From assembly GCA_030427635.1 (NCBI GenBank), contig JAUIBA010000009.1, forward strand, positions 87,987 to 151,986: a stretch of DNA of 64,000 bases, given 5' to 3'. The position numbers were made by a program, and so were the translations under genes. The notes below the pieces were generated by a model. It was not told the origin of the DNA. It searched no databases and saw only the letters and a list, made by a program, of their open reading frames with translations. Source of the stretch: Bacteroidia bacterium (GTDB lineage Bacteria > Bacteroidota > Bacteroidia > Chitinophagales > Chitinophagaceae). Below, one piece after another: positions 48,350-57,460 of the stretch (positions are counted from its first letter, which is position 1; each line of letters begins with the position of its first letter).

Positions 48350-49435
48350 ATGAAATTCGAGAACAATTATGTGGCCATTATGGCCGGCGGTATAGGTAGC
48401 AGATTCTGGCCGGAAAGCCGCACCCACCATCCCAAACAATTCCTTGACCTTCTGGGCACCGGAAAGTCTCTCATACAGTGGACCTATAACCGCTTCAGGC
48501 ATATATGCCCCAGGGAAAACATATACTTTATTACCAATGAGCAGTATATGGACACCCTGCGCCAGCAGATACCGGATATAAGTAACGACAATATAATCAG
48601 CGAGCCGTCCCGTAAGAATACAGCGCCCTGTGCTGCATACTTTGCACACAAGATAATGGCGCTGAACCCTGAGGCAAACATCATCATGTCTCCTGCCGAT
48701 CATCTGATAATGGATGAGCACTCTTTTGAGCGTACGGCCAATGATGCGCTGGAGTTTGTATCTAAGCACAAAGCGTTGCTGACACTGGGCGTAAAGCCCA
48801 CCCGCCCCGATACCGGTTATGGCTATATTCAGTACGATGTAGACCATGAAATTGATAAGGTATACCGGGTGAAGACTTTTACAGAAAAGCCTTCACTGGA
48901 ACTTGCCCGCACCTTCCTGAAGAGTGGCGACTTCCTGTGGAACTCCGGCATATTCGTCTGGAATGTACAGACCATTATGCAGGCACTGGAGCAGTTCCTG
49001 CCAGAAATGCATGAGGTTTTCCTGCAGGCAAAAGGTCTTTACAATACTCCCGGTGAGCACGATGCTATCGTAAAGCTGTACCCTCACTGCACCAATATTT
49101 CTATAGACTATGGCATCATGGAAAAAGCCCGTAACGTCTATGTAATACCATCCTACTTTGGCTGGTGCGACCTTGGCACATGGGAGTCGGCATATGACAA
49201 TAGCGAAAAAGACTATCTGGGTAACGCCGTTCTGGGCAACAATGTAATGGTGATAGACGCTACCGAATGCATGATAAAAGCCCCTGACGATAAGCTGGTA
49301 GTACTACAGGGACTGGAAAACTTTATAGTAGTAGATACAAATGATGTACTGCTTATATGTGAGCGCAACCGTGAGCAGCAGATTAAGGAATATGTGGCAG
49401 AAGTAAAACGCAACAAAGGAGATAAGTACCTGTAA
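48350..49435 (+). CDS. manC: Mannose-1-phosphate guanylyltransferase
   Basis: VAIMAGGIGSRFWPESRTHHPKQFLDLLGTGKSLIQWTYNRF; IIMSPADHLI; FTEKPSLELA. Confidence 0.93.
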   Translation: MKFENNYVAIMAGGIGSRFWPESRTHHPKQFLDLLGTGKSLIQWTYNRFRHICPRENIYFITNEQYMDTLRQQIPDISNDNIISEPSRKNTAPCAAYFAHKIMALNPEANIIMSPADHLIMDEHSFERTANDALEFVSKHKALLTLGVKPTRPDTGYGYIQYDVDHEIDKVYRVKTFTEKPSLELARTFLKSGDFLWNSGIFVWNVQTIMQALEQFLPEMHEVFLQAKGLYNTPGEHDAIVKLYPHCTNISIDYGIMEKARNVYVIPSYFGWCDLGTWESAYDNSEKDYLGNAVLGNNVMVIDATECMIKAPDDKLVVLQGLENFIVVDTNDVLLICERNREQQIKEYVAEVKRNKGDKYL

Positions 49436-49456
49436 GCCATCGCTTACAGTTCCTGC

Positions 49457-49900
49457 TTATTGCTTTTCCCTTACTGCTTTTACCTCTTCTGCTGTTACAG
49501 GCTGGCCGTTGTTTTCCATCATCCTGTTAGTGTATACAAATGTGAGTACTGCAGCTACTTCGTCATCGTTTAGCCGCTGCGGCGGCATAGTGTTATTATA
49601 CTCCTTTCCATTCACCACTATCTTGCCACTGCTGCCGTTGATTACCTGATGTATAGCCTGCTCTCTGTTACTAAGATAGTCCGACTTGGCAAGGGGAGGG
49701 TAAACATTGGCAATACCATCACCGGCGGCCATATGGCAGGAAGCACAGTTGCGCTTATACAGGTCCTCTCCCGATGGGGCCGATGAAGTCTTTACGTCGT
49801 CAGTTGTAAAGGGCTGTTTTTCGGTAGTGGTATCATTACTACCGCAGGAAATAACAGTAAGCGTAAGAGATACAGCCAGGAAAGATAGAATCTGTTTCAT
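49457..49900 (-). CDS. Monoheme c-type cytochrome lipoprotein
   Basis: Lipobox VISCGS; GEDLYKRNCASCHMAAGDG; MPPQRLNDDEVAAVLTFVYTN. Confidence 0.9.
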   Translation of the reverse strand: MKQILSFLAVSLTLTVISCGSNDTTTEKQPFTTDDVKTSSAPSGEDLYKRNCASCHMAAGDGIANVYPPLAKSDYLSNREQAIHQVINGSSGKIVVNGKEYNNTMPPQRLNDDEVAAVLTFVYTNRMMENNGQPVTAEEVKAVREKQ

Positions 49901-49978
49901 ACAGGTAGCAGTTTATATGCCGTATGCAAAAGTAGTGCTGCACACACGTAAATCCAACGAGGAACAGTCTTCTTACTG

Positions 49979-50494
49979 TCAGTAATCTGTTTGCTGCAGC
50001 CATGCTTCCTGTATCAGGTGATACGTAGCCTTTCCTGCAACGTCGGTATAGAGGGTAGCGCCGGTTTTTTCTACTGCCCTGCGCGATCTTATATTGCCCG
50101 ACCCTATATGAAAAACGACAACATCGGCCTGAGAGAACGCATGGTCTATCATCAATCGTTTGAGCTCATTGTTGTAGCCCTGCCCCCAGCATCTGCGCAC
50201 CAGAAAGGTGTAGCCTATAGCTATACTTCGCCCTGCAGCATCATATTCATAATACCGGGAGCTACCCAGCACAGCGCCACTGGCTTTGTCTACCAGCGTA
50301 AAAGCCGTGCCGGAGGATAAAGCACTGTTCCAGAACTTCAGGAAGACGTCAGGCTTATATCTGTCCTGTTCCGGGTGCTGCTCCCATATGAGGGGGTCGG
50401 CAGCTGCTGCAAAAAGAGGCGCTCTGTCTGAAAGCACCAGCGGACGCACCAGCAGGCGGTCGCTTTGTAATACAGGTTGCAGATTCCGGCTCAT
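49979..50494 (-). CDS. GNAT family N-acetyltransferase
   Basis: LQSDRLLVRPLVLSDRAPLFAAAADP; IAIGYTFLVRRCWGQGYNNELKRLMIDHAF; GSGNIRSRRAVEKTGA. Confidence 0.9.
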   Translation of the reverse strand: MSRNLQPVLQSDRLLVRPLVLSDRAPLFAAAADPLIWEQHPEQDRYKPDVFLKFWNSALSSGTAFTLVDKASGAVLGSSRYYEYDAAGRSIAIGYTFLVRRCWGQGYNNELKRLMIDHAFSQADVVVFHIGSGNIRSRRAVEKTGATLYTDVAGKATYHLIQEAWLQQTDY

Positions 50495-50606
50495 GAAAAG
50501 GACTAAGACATGCTAAGTTACCAAACATCCCATACACTCCGGAAAACAGTAGTGGCAGCACCTGTACCAGATGCTGCCACTGACAATGTAACAACAGTTT
50601 GTATTG

Positions 50607-51122
50607 TCAGCCTTTTTTAATGTGCCGTTTGGTAACACGTTTCAGCTTGCCCTGGCTACGCCACTTGCTGCGGGGTTTTCCTGCCATTGCCGCCGGTACG
50701 TCTATGAGGCGGGGCTTGAGGGTAAGTATGTTACCAGTCGGTATATCTATGAGCCAGCCAAAGCCACCTGTGAGCAGTGCATCTACCACTACTATTTTCC
50801 CCCACACTTTGGGCTTCAGCTCAACAGTGGCACGCTTGCCTGAGCCGGGGGAGTATAACTCCAGCGAAGCCCGTTTTTTGCGCGGCAGTTTTACCGATGA
50901 GGTATAATATGCCACGGAGCCATTGGTACGGCCGCTGGCGGCAAAAACATCGCTGCCTATACTAAGCCGCTCTCCACCGGACGAGACCTGAAGGTCTGAA
51001 GGGGCATCAATAAGGAAGACCTCTGTCTTGCCCTTTTTACTTGCATTGAGAATAGTGCCGCAACTACTGAACGACCACATGAGCCAGAGTGCTGCTACCA
51101 GAAAAAGTGTGTTGTTTTTCAT
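50607..51122 (-). CDS. Hypothetical lipoprotein
   Basis: MKNNTLFLVAALWLMWSFSSCGTILN lipobox; basic C-terminus. Confidence 0.65.
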   Translation of the reverse strand: MKNNTLFLVAALWLMWSFSSCGTILNASKKGKTEVFLIDAPSDLQVSSGGERLSIGSDVFAASGRTNGSVAYYTSSVKLPRKKRASLELYSPGSGKRATVELKPKVWGKIVVVDALLTGGFGWLIDIPTGNILTLKPRLIDVPAAMAGKPRSKWRSQGKLKRVTKRHIKKG

Positions 51123-51221
51123 GCTGTTCTGCTTAAGGATGAAAGAATATATTATCATCCGCAAAACTATTTCGGGGCACAACGGGGGTCAATTACACTT
51201 TAGTGGTATTTTGCAGGTATT

Positions 51222-51620
51222 ATGGCAATGCATAGTCTGGTACCGGGACAATCTGTAGTGCTCAGCATAGGGGCCGGGGAGCGGTATTCCGGTGAGGGGA
51301 TAGCAGTAAAGCCCGGTGAGCAATACCGGATATCCTGCGACAGGCAACAACGCTGGACCGATATGATAATACCCTCATCGCCGGATGGCTACCCAAACCC
51401 GCTGGCAAAACTGTGTGGGCTGCGGGTGCGGACTGCACGCTGCTTTTGCCTGTGTGGTGCGTGGGGCCGGCGTGATGCCACCGCATTTGCCATAGGCTCT
51501 GGCACACATACCATAGAAGCAGACCAGCATACAGACCTGACATTCTTTGCCAATGATGTGCGGGGCTTTGAATGGAACAACTGGGGCAGTATATCTCTTA
51601 CTGTGACCCGTATATCCTAG
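51222..51620 (+). CDS. Putative LecA/PA-IL-like carbohydrate-binding beta-sandwich protein
   Basis: C-terminal LTFFANDVRGFEWNNWGSISLTVTR resembles the P. aeruginosa LecA segment [21 protein letters not shown]; no signal peptide seen. Confidence 0.45.
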   Translation: MAMHSLVPGQSVVLSIGAGERYSGEGIAVKPGEQYRISCDRQQRWTDMIIPSSPDGYPNPLAKLCGLRVRTARCFCLCGAWGRRDATAFAIGSGTHTIEADQHTDLTFFANDVRGFEWNNWGSISLTVTRIS

Positions 51621-52060
51621 CGCAGCCGGTCTGTAGAACGCACCAGCTTATCATCGCGGCGTATAGCCATGAGCGCCAGCACTACAAATACCATTGCCAC
51701 AACCGGTAGTATGCCACCTATCCAGTAACTGCCGCTGCCTGCAGCATCGTCATTAGAGACACGGAACAGGGTGAGCGAAACAAAAGATACACAGGATAGC
51801 ATGGACACAGAACACAAGCGTATCTGCCGCTTGCGGTCGCGGTACATGAATACAGTAATAAGTGGCAGTGCTACCATTACCAGGGCTATAAGCAGAGACG
51901 GAAAGTGATTAGCTACTTTCAGGTCTTTTGCCGCTACGGTGCCGGCAGGTATTCTGTAAAGGTCAAATATAAATACGCCCGCACTGAGCAGTGATGCCAG
52001 CAGCAGCCAAAGAGACTGTTTGCGGAATATGAGGTCGTTCGATTTTTTGTTCTGTGTCAT
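51617..52060 (-). CDS. Hypothetical four-TM membrane protein
   Basis: Hydrophobic segments SLWLLLASLLSAGVFIF, LLIALVMVALPLITVFM, VVAMVFVVLALMAI. Confidence 0.6.
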   Translation of the reverse strand: MTQNKKSNDLIFRKQSLWLLLASLLSAGVFIFDLYRIPAGTVAAKDLKVANHFPSLLIALVMVALPLITVFMYRDRKRQIRLCSVSMLSCVSFVSLTLFRVSNDDAAGSGSYWIGGILPVVAMVFVVLALMAIRRDDKLVRSTDRLR

Positions 52061-52094
52061 TACTACTACTCAAAAAATGTCATGTAATGTGCTA

Positions 52095-53366
52095 TCAGCT
52101 TATCATGTCTTTACCGAAATAGCTGTGCAGTACCTGTGGTAGTTTTATACCGTCGGGTGTCTGATTATTTTCCAGCAGGCAGGCCACTATACGCGGCAGC
52201 GCCAGAGAGCTGCCATTGAGTGTATGGGCTATCTGTGTTTTGCCCTGAGCATCGCGCAGGCGTATCTTCATACGGTTTGCCTGGAAGGTCTCAAAGTTTG
52301 ATACGGAGCTTACCTCCAGCCAGCGCTCCTGTGCTGCGCTGAATACTTCAAAATCGTATGTGAGGGCCGACGTGAAGCTCATATCGCCACCACACAGGCG
52401 CAGTATGCGGTATGGCAGTCCCAGCGACTGTACCAGCTTTTCTACATGGCTCACCATCTGCTCCAGTGTATCATAGCTGCCGGCAGGGTCTGTAACCTGC
52501 ACTATCTCTACCTTATCGAACTGATGTACCCGGTTAAGGCCGCGTACGTCCTTGCCATAGGAGCCGGCCTCACGGCGGAAGCAGGGAGAATAGGCGGTCA
52601 TTTTTACCGGCATTTCCTGCTCTGGCACTATCACATCGCGGTATATGTTGGTAAGCGGCACCTCTGATGTAGGTATAAGGTAAAGGCCATCGGCGGTTAC
52701 GTGATACATCTGGCCTTCTTTATCGGGCAGCTGGCCCGTACCATAGGCGGTTTCCTCATTGACCATAAAGGGCGGGCAATGCTCTACATAACCGGCTGCG
52801 GTATTAAAGTCCAGAAAGTACTGTATGAGCGCACGCTGCAGACGGGCACCCTGCCCCATAAATACCGGAAATCCACTGCCGGCTATCTTGTTGCCCAGAC
52901 TGAGGTCCATGAGGCGGTATTGCGTCATAAGGTCCCAGTGGGGGAGTTTCTGCTCGGTAAGAGTTGGTATTTCGCCACCGCTGCGCACTATAACGTTTTC
53001 TTCGGGCGTTTTCCCCTCTGGTACGCTACTGTGCGGCAGGTTGGGCAGCTTTACGAGGGTGTCGTGTAGCTGCTGCTCAGCATCAGAAAGCTGCTGCACG
53101 AGGTCTTTAATAGTTTCCTTGTGCTGTGCTACCTGTGCTTTCAGCTCTTCGGCCTTGTCTTTCTCACCTTTTGCCATATGCATCCCTATCTGCTTAGAGG
53201 CGGCATTAACAGATGCTGCAAGGTTGTCATGCTCCAGCTGCAGGCGGCGACGTTTCTCATCTGTTTCTATGATGACATCTACCAGTTCTGTTTCTCTGAA
53301 GTGCTTTTTAGCTAATCCCTGTAGTATCAGTTCTCTATCCTGTCTGAAAAGTTGAATGGGCAACAT
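52095..53366 (-). CDS. serS: Seryl-tRNA synthetase
   Basis: MLPIQLFRQDRELILQGLAKK coiled coil; LYLIPTSEVPLTNIYRDVI; YSPCFRREAGSYGKDVRGLNRVHQFDKVEIV; NGSSLALPRIVACLLENNQ. Confidence 0.97.
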   Translation of the reverse strand: MLPIQLFRQDRELILQGLAKKHFRETELVDVIIETDEKRRRLQLEHDNLAASVNAASKQIGMHMAKGEKDKAEELKAQVAQHKETIKDLVQQLSDAEQQLHDTLVKLPNLPHSSVPEGKTPEENVIVRSGGEIPTLTEQKLPHWDLMTQYRLMDLSLGNKIAGSGFPVFMGQGARLQRALIQYFLDFNTAAGYVEHCPPFMVNEETAYGTGQLPDKEGQMYHVTADGLYLIPTSEVPLTNIYRDVIVPEQEMPVKMTAYSPCFRREAGSYGKDVRGLNRVHQFDKVEIVQVTDPAGSYDTLEQMVSHVEKLVQSLGLPYRILRLCGGDMSFTSALTYDFEVFSAAQERWLEVSSVSNFETFQANRMKIRLRDAQGKTQIAHTLNGSSLALPRIVACLLENNQTPDGIKLPQVLHSYFGKDMIS

Positions 53367-53490
53367 ATAGTTTGTAGTTGGTATGAAACAATGGCAAAGA
53401 TATACTTAGTGCGGCAATGTGCTTAATGAGAAAGCGGAGATTATTAATGTGAAGATTATGTATGTGTCACCCGCCGGAGAAAGAATGCAT

Positions 53491-53520
53491 TAAAAAAGCC
53501 TGTGTGCAATGCGTACAGGC
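53491..53520 (-). terminator. Terminator/attenuator-like hairpin upstream of serS
   Basis: Minus strand GCCTGTACGC-ATT-GCACACAGGC followed by TTTTTTAA; about 125 bp upstream of serS ATG. Confidence 0.55.
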
Positions 53521-53543
53521 GCTGACTAACAACCGGTAGATGC

Positions 53544-53815
53544 ATGAAAACTGCGCAGTGGGAAGAAAATTAGTTTTCTCATGGCACATTAACCACAACT
53601 GATTAGTAATCATAACATTGCGATTCTTTTTGCAGCGCAAAATTTCGCAAAAAGGTTACAAAAATTGCTCGCGGAAAATTTATTATATAAGCTGGCGGTG
53701 GGGGCATAAGGATACAGGGTGTGGAATGGGGTACAAAGGTACGATAATAGTGGCTATACAGATGTTATAGTGGGGATGAGTGTTATGATGAAACAGATGT
53801 GTGGCTTTGACCGGG
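53544..53815 (-). repeat. Non-coding element copy B (~272 bp), inverted homologue of 45089-45355
   Basis: Same ordered conserved blocks as copy A when read on the minus strand. Confidence 0.85.
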
Positions 53816-53869
53816 GGACTAGCAGATAGAAAAGGAACTTTCCATCTGTAACACATGGGGCAGCTCTAT

Positions 53870-53898
53870 TGTTAATGCAAGCGAGACGCTTCGACCAG
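53870..53898. repeat. REP-like palindromic repeat, left copy (TGTTAATGCAAGCGAGACGCTTCGACCAG)
   Basis: Shares TGTTAATGCAAGCG and GAGACGCTTCGACCAG with the right copy. Confidence 0.75.
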
Positions 53899-53910
53899 GG
53901 AAGACCCTCT

Positions 53911-55518
53911 TTATCTCTTAATAAATCTACCTAAATAGATATCACCTTTTTCCGTAGTCAATTGTAATAAGTACATACCTACAGGAAAATCCTGTACCGG
54001 AACTCCCTGTGCCAAGTTCGTTATTGAGCTGAAGTGTTGTAACCTGCCGGAAATATCATAAACCGACACGGAATACTGCCTCTCCAATCCGGCATTGGGT
54101 GTTTTTATATATAGCGTATTGGATACCGGGTCTGGATAAAGTATCAAACCTGTAGCTGTCTGCTGTTGCTGCAATACTCCAACATGTTTTCTCGGAATCT
54201 CGAGAAAAGAATCCAACTTCACAATATTACAGGCATCATCAATCTGCGCAACAAAAACAGAATTATCATCGTGCACTGTATGAATACTGTCGTTAATATC
54301 AGCTGCTCCCTGCCAGCAGAGATAGAGACTACTATCAAAGTCTATAGATATGTGTGCCCGAACAGCGCCCTCGCCTTGTGTCTTCACACGGCAAGCCTCG
54401 TTCAAAAAGGTATCCATTTTTACAACATAGGCTACATAATATGTCAGCGCTTCCACATAACGCAAGAACAAATGTCCTCCTCCATCGCTTACCAAACGGC
54501 CCCGATTATAGTAGACATCTGAAAAATAACCGGGGCTTATACCTGTGTTTCGGACTTCATGACCATCTGGTGTATAGGCAACCAAATAACCATTTTGTGC
54601 GGTTCCGGACGGGAGCAAGGGTGGTAACGTTGTAAAGTTAGCGGAACCGGCAAAAGTGCCATACATGACCGGAATACCATCTGGCTCGGTGCAAACAGCC
54701 AGGCCCTCACTAATAGCACCTTTTACAAAGCGCTGCCACAGGGGTGTGCCATCTGGCGCACACTTAAGAATAAATGAGTTGCTATCTGGCAGATAAGAAA
54801 TCTGTGTATCGCAAGTCTGCGCTCCAAAACAAGTCCCTACCATAAAGGTATTCCCCATTTTATCGGCATGAAAGTCATAAACATCCTTATACCCCAACAT
54901 TCCTTTTAGCCAAAGATTGTTTCCAGAGGAGTCAAAAGCCGTTACAAATCCAGATATGTATATAGGTGCGAGGGTATCTGTGCCGAAAGAAACCCAGGTA
55001 GGTGTAACTGCTCCAAAATAAATATTTGCGTGAGCATCTATCCCTAATCTCACCCCCTGTGCAATAATCTTTCCTTCATTTTTTCTATGCCATAGCAATC
55101 GACCGGCTGTATCATATTTTGCCAAAACGAAAGCCGGGGTCGCATATGGAGTAGTTACAAAGACAGTATCGGAAAGCACAATTGCACCAGAGAAGTAAAG
55201 CCCAACATAGGTACAGCCAACACTATCACTAACCACATCGGCCATATGAACACTTCCCGTCAATGCGGGATAAAAGTAACCAGCAAAAGCATGAAACCAC
55301 CTTAGCCTGAAATCCGGTGTAAACTGTACAATAAACGGCTTCTCATTATACCACCCATCATATATTAGTGTATCCTGAATCTTAAGAGTATCAGTAAAAG
55401 TACTATAGATGGTATAATTGCCATGTACAGTACGATTAAGTCTTGCCGGACAGTTATATTGCGCGGATAGCTGAAATGAAAACAGCAACAATAATAACGT
55501 ATAGGTATATCTCATCAT
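53911..55518 (-). CDS. Secreted beta-propeller-like protein with T9SS type A C-terminal sorting domain
   Basis: Signal MMRYTYTLLLLLFSFQLSAQ; repeated YDTAGRLLWHR / FDSSGNNLWLKG / PDGTPLWQRF units; CTD LYPDPVSNTLYIKTPN...SVSVYDISGRLQHFSS...FPVGMYLLQLTTEKGDIYLGRFIKR. Confidence 0.82.
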   Translation of the reverse strand: MMRYTYTLLLLLFSFQLSAQYNCPARLNRTVHGNYTIYSTFTDTLKIQDTLIYDGWYNEKPFIVQFTPDFRLRWFHAFAGYFYPALTGSVHMADVVSDSVGCTYVGLYFSGAIVLSDTVFVTTPYATPAFVLAKYDTAGRLLWHRKNEGKIIAQGVRLGIDAHANIYFGAVTPTWVSFGTDTLAPIYISGFVTAFDSSGNNLWLKGMLGYKDVYDFHADKMGNTFMVGTCFGAQTCDTQISYLPDSNSFILKCAPDGTPLWQRFVKGAISEGLAVCTEPDGIPVMYGTFAGSANFTTLPPLLPSGTAQNGYLVAYTPDGHEVRNTGISPGYFSDVYYNRGRLVSDGGGHLFLRYVEALTYYVAYVVKMDTFLNEACRVKTQGEGAVRAHISIDFDSSLYLCWQGAADINDSIHTVHDDNSVFVAQIDDACNIVKLDSFLEIPRKHVGVLQQQQTATGLILYPDPVSNTLYIKTPNAGLERQYSVSVYDISGRLQHFSSITNLAQGVPVQDFPVGMYLLQLTTEKGDIYLGRFIKR

Positions 55519-55633
55519 TCTAAAGCGGGAGTGGTGTTGTATGTATGCAGCAAATAATATGCCAAAAGTTAATATTATTATGCTTCCGGCTATTTCGTCT
55601 TCGTGCTGCATAACGAGTAACTCATGGAGAAAC

Positions 55634-55690
55634 TGTTAATGCAAGCGGGACGCTTGCAAAATATAGGACGAAGCGAGACGCTTCGACCAG
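55634..55690. repeat. REP-like palindromic repeat, right copy with two palindrome units
   Basis: TGTTAAT-GCAAGCG-GGA-CGCTTGC ... CGAAGCG-AGA-CGCTTCG-ACCAG. Confidence 0.75.
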
Positions 55691-55713
55691 TGACTATCTA
55701 TCTTTCCGTTGTT

Positions 55714-57102
55714 TTACCTGATATCCGGTATGGTGATTCCTGTCATTTTGCGGTAGAGGTCTATGGCGTAGAGGTCGGTCATGCCGGAGATGAAATCTAC
55801 TACGGACTGTACATCTGCATAGATGCTATGGCCGGAGATGGGGAACTGCGCCGGTATTATCTTACGCACCTTGCCCGACTTGCTACGCTGCGGGTGAAGT
55901 ATAGCCTGAATAAGCTCCCGCAGCAGGCCGCCGATAACGTTATAGCCTGCTATCTCTATCTCTGCTACACTGCGATAGTTGTATATATGCTGTACAGAAA
56001 AACTGTTGATACGCTCTATAAGCGCATACTGCTCCTGCGGCAGGCAGCGGAGGAGGTCTTTCTCCAGTGTGCCTGACAATAACTGCTCTTCATGCTGCAT
56101 GAAAATATCGGCCAGCTTTTCTGTCATGAGACCTATCCAGCGGGCACGTACATACTGCACGCGCTGGTTGTGGTCGTGAATATGTGCCAGCTTGCTCTCT
56201 ATATAAGCACGGGAGGTATAGGGGCCTGTTTCTGCATCGAAAAACGGCAGGAAGAGGTCCATAAAGGTATCTGTACTGATAATATGCAGGCGGTGTGCAT
56301 CTTCCAGGTCTATGACCCGGTAGCAGACATCATCGGCCGCCTCGGTAAGATATACAAACGGGTGACGTGCATATACCTGACCAGACTCCCCGATACATGG
56401 AATACCCAGCTGCTGCGCAATGTGGGTATAGACGGGTATCTCTGAGTCGAAAAAGCCGGATTTGCGGGTAGCAATGAGGCCCGTACTTTTGTTGAAACCG
56501 GCAACTGATGTGCAGGGGTACTTAACCAGAGATGCCAGGGTGGTATAGGTGAGCCTGTAACCGCCTGGCTCCGGCTCGTTAAAGCTATGGGTGAGTATGC
56601 GCAACGCATTAGAGTTGCCCTCAAACTTCTGAAAGTCGCGCATCTGATTATCTGAAAGGTTGTCATTCAGTATTTTCCGGTTATCTCCGTCCAGCTCATC
56701 GAAAAAGGCACGGATAGCATCCTCGCCGGAATGACCAAAAGGAGGGTTGCCGATGTCATGTGCCAGACATGCAGAAGCAATGACCGAGGCCAGCTCATGC
56801 CTGTAAAACTCCCGGAAGTCTTCTCCCTCTGAGGCATAGCGTGCAGCTATCTTCTCTCCTGCCGCCTTGCCCAGAGAGCGGCCTACTGAGGCAACCTCCA
56901 GGCTATGTGTGAGGCGATTGTGTACAAATATGGCACCGGGCAGGGGAAACACCTGCGTCTTGTTCTGCAGGCGGCGAAATGCCGACGAGAAAATGATACG
57001 GTCGTAGTCGCGCAGGAAAGAGTTGCGTACCGGGTCAAACACACGATTGTCGCGCGTGGGCTGCCCTGTGCGCTGCGAGGTATATAACGACTGCCATTTC
57101 AT
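55714..57102 (-). CDS. dgt: Deoxyguanosinetriphosphate triphosphohydrolase (dGTPase, HD domain)
   Basis: RDYDRIIFSSAFRRLQNKTQVFPLPGAIFVHNRLTHSLEVASVGRSLG; ACLAHDIGNPPFGHSGEDAIRAFF. Confidence 0.94.
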   Translation of the reverse strand: MKWQSLYTSQRTGQPTRDNRVFDPVRNSFLRDYDRIIFSSAFRRLQNKTQVFPLPGAIFVHNRLTHSLEVASVGRSLGKAAGEKIAARYASEGEDFREFYRHELASVIASACLAHDIGNPPFGHSGEDAIRAFFDELDGDNRKILNDNLSDNQMRDFQKFEGNSNALRILTHSFNEPEPGGYRLTYTTLASLVKYPCTSVAGFNKSTGLIATRKSGFFDSEIPVYTHIAQQLGIPCIGESGQVYARHPFVYLTEAADDVCYRVIDLEDAHRLHIISTDTFMDLFLPFFDAETGPYTSRAYIESKLAHIHDHNQRVQYVRARWIGLMTEKLADIFMQHEEQLLSGTLEKDLLRCLPQEQYALIERINSFSVQHIYNYRSVAEIEIAGYNVIGGLLRELIQAILHPQRSKSGKVRKIIPAQFPISGHSIYADVQSVVDFISGMTDLYAIDLYRKMTGITIPDIR

Positions 57103-57148
57103 GCGGTAAATATCCGTCAAAAAGCGGAAAGGAGGCAACAGGGCTGTA

Positions 57149-57460
57149 TCACGACTCTACCTCAAGCTCTGCCGGCTGCGCCATCTGCAGGAGGAGATCC
57201 TGCATGACCGGATATACCACGTTATAAATAGCCTGCTTTTCGTGAGGAACATCGCCCTGCTCTATAGCAAGAACCCAGATGAGAAATTCAGGTATCTCCA
57301 GGGCCTGACATAACTTTTCCAGTGTACGCTGACTTGGCTTTTTGAGACCTACTTCTATCTGCGAAAGAGCCGTTTGCGTAATCTCGCATTTCTGCGACAA
57401 TTCCAATTGAGACAAGGACAACCTTCTCCGGATAGTCCTTATCGCTGAGCCGATATGCAT
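57149..57460 (-). CDS. XRE family helix-turn-helix regulator
   Basis: IRTIRRRLSLSQLELSQKCEITQTALSQIEVGLKKPSQRTLEKLCQALEIP. Confidence 0.88.
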   Translation of the reverse strand: MHIGSAIRTIRRRLSLSQLELSQKCEITQTALSQIEVGLKKPSQRTLEKLCQALEIPEFLIWVLAIEQGDVPHEKQAIYNVVYPVMQDLLLQMAQPAELEVES

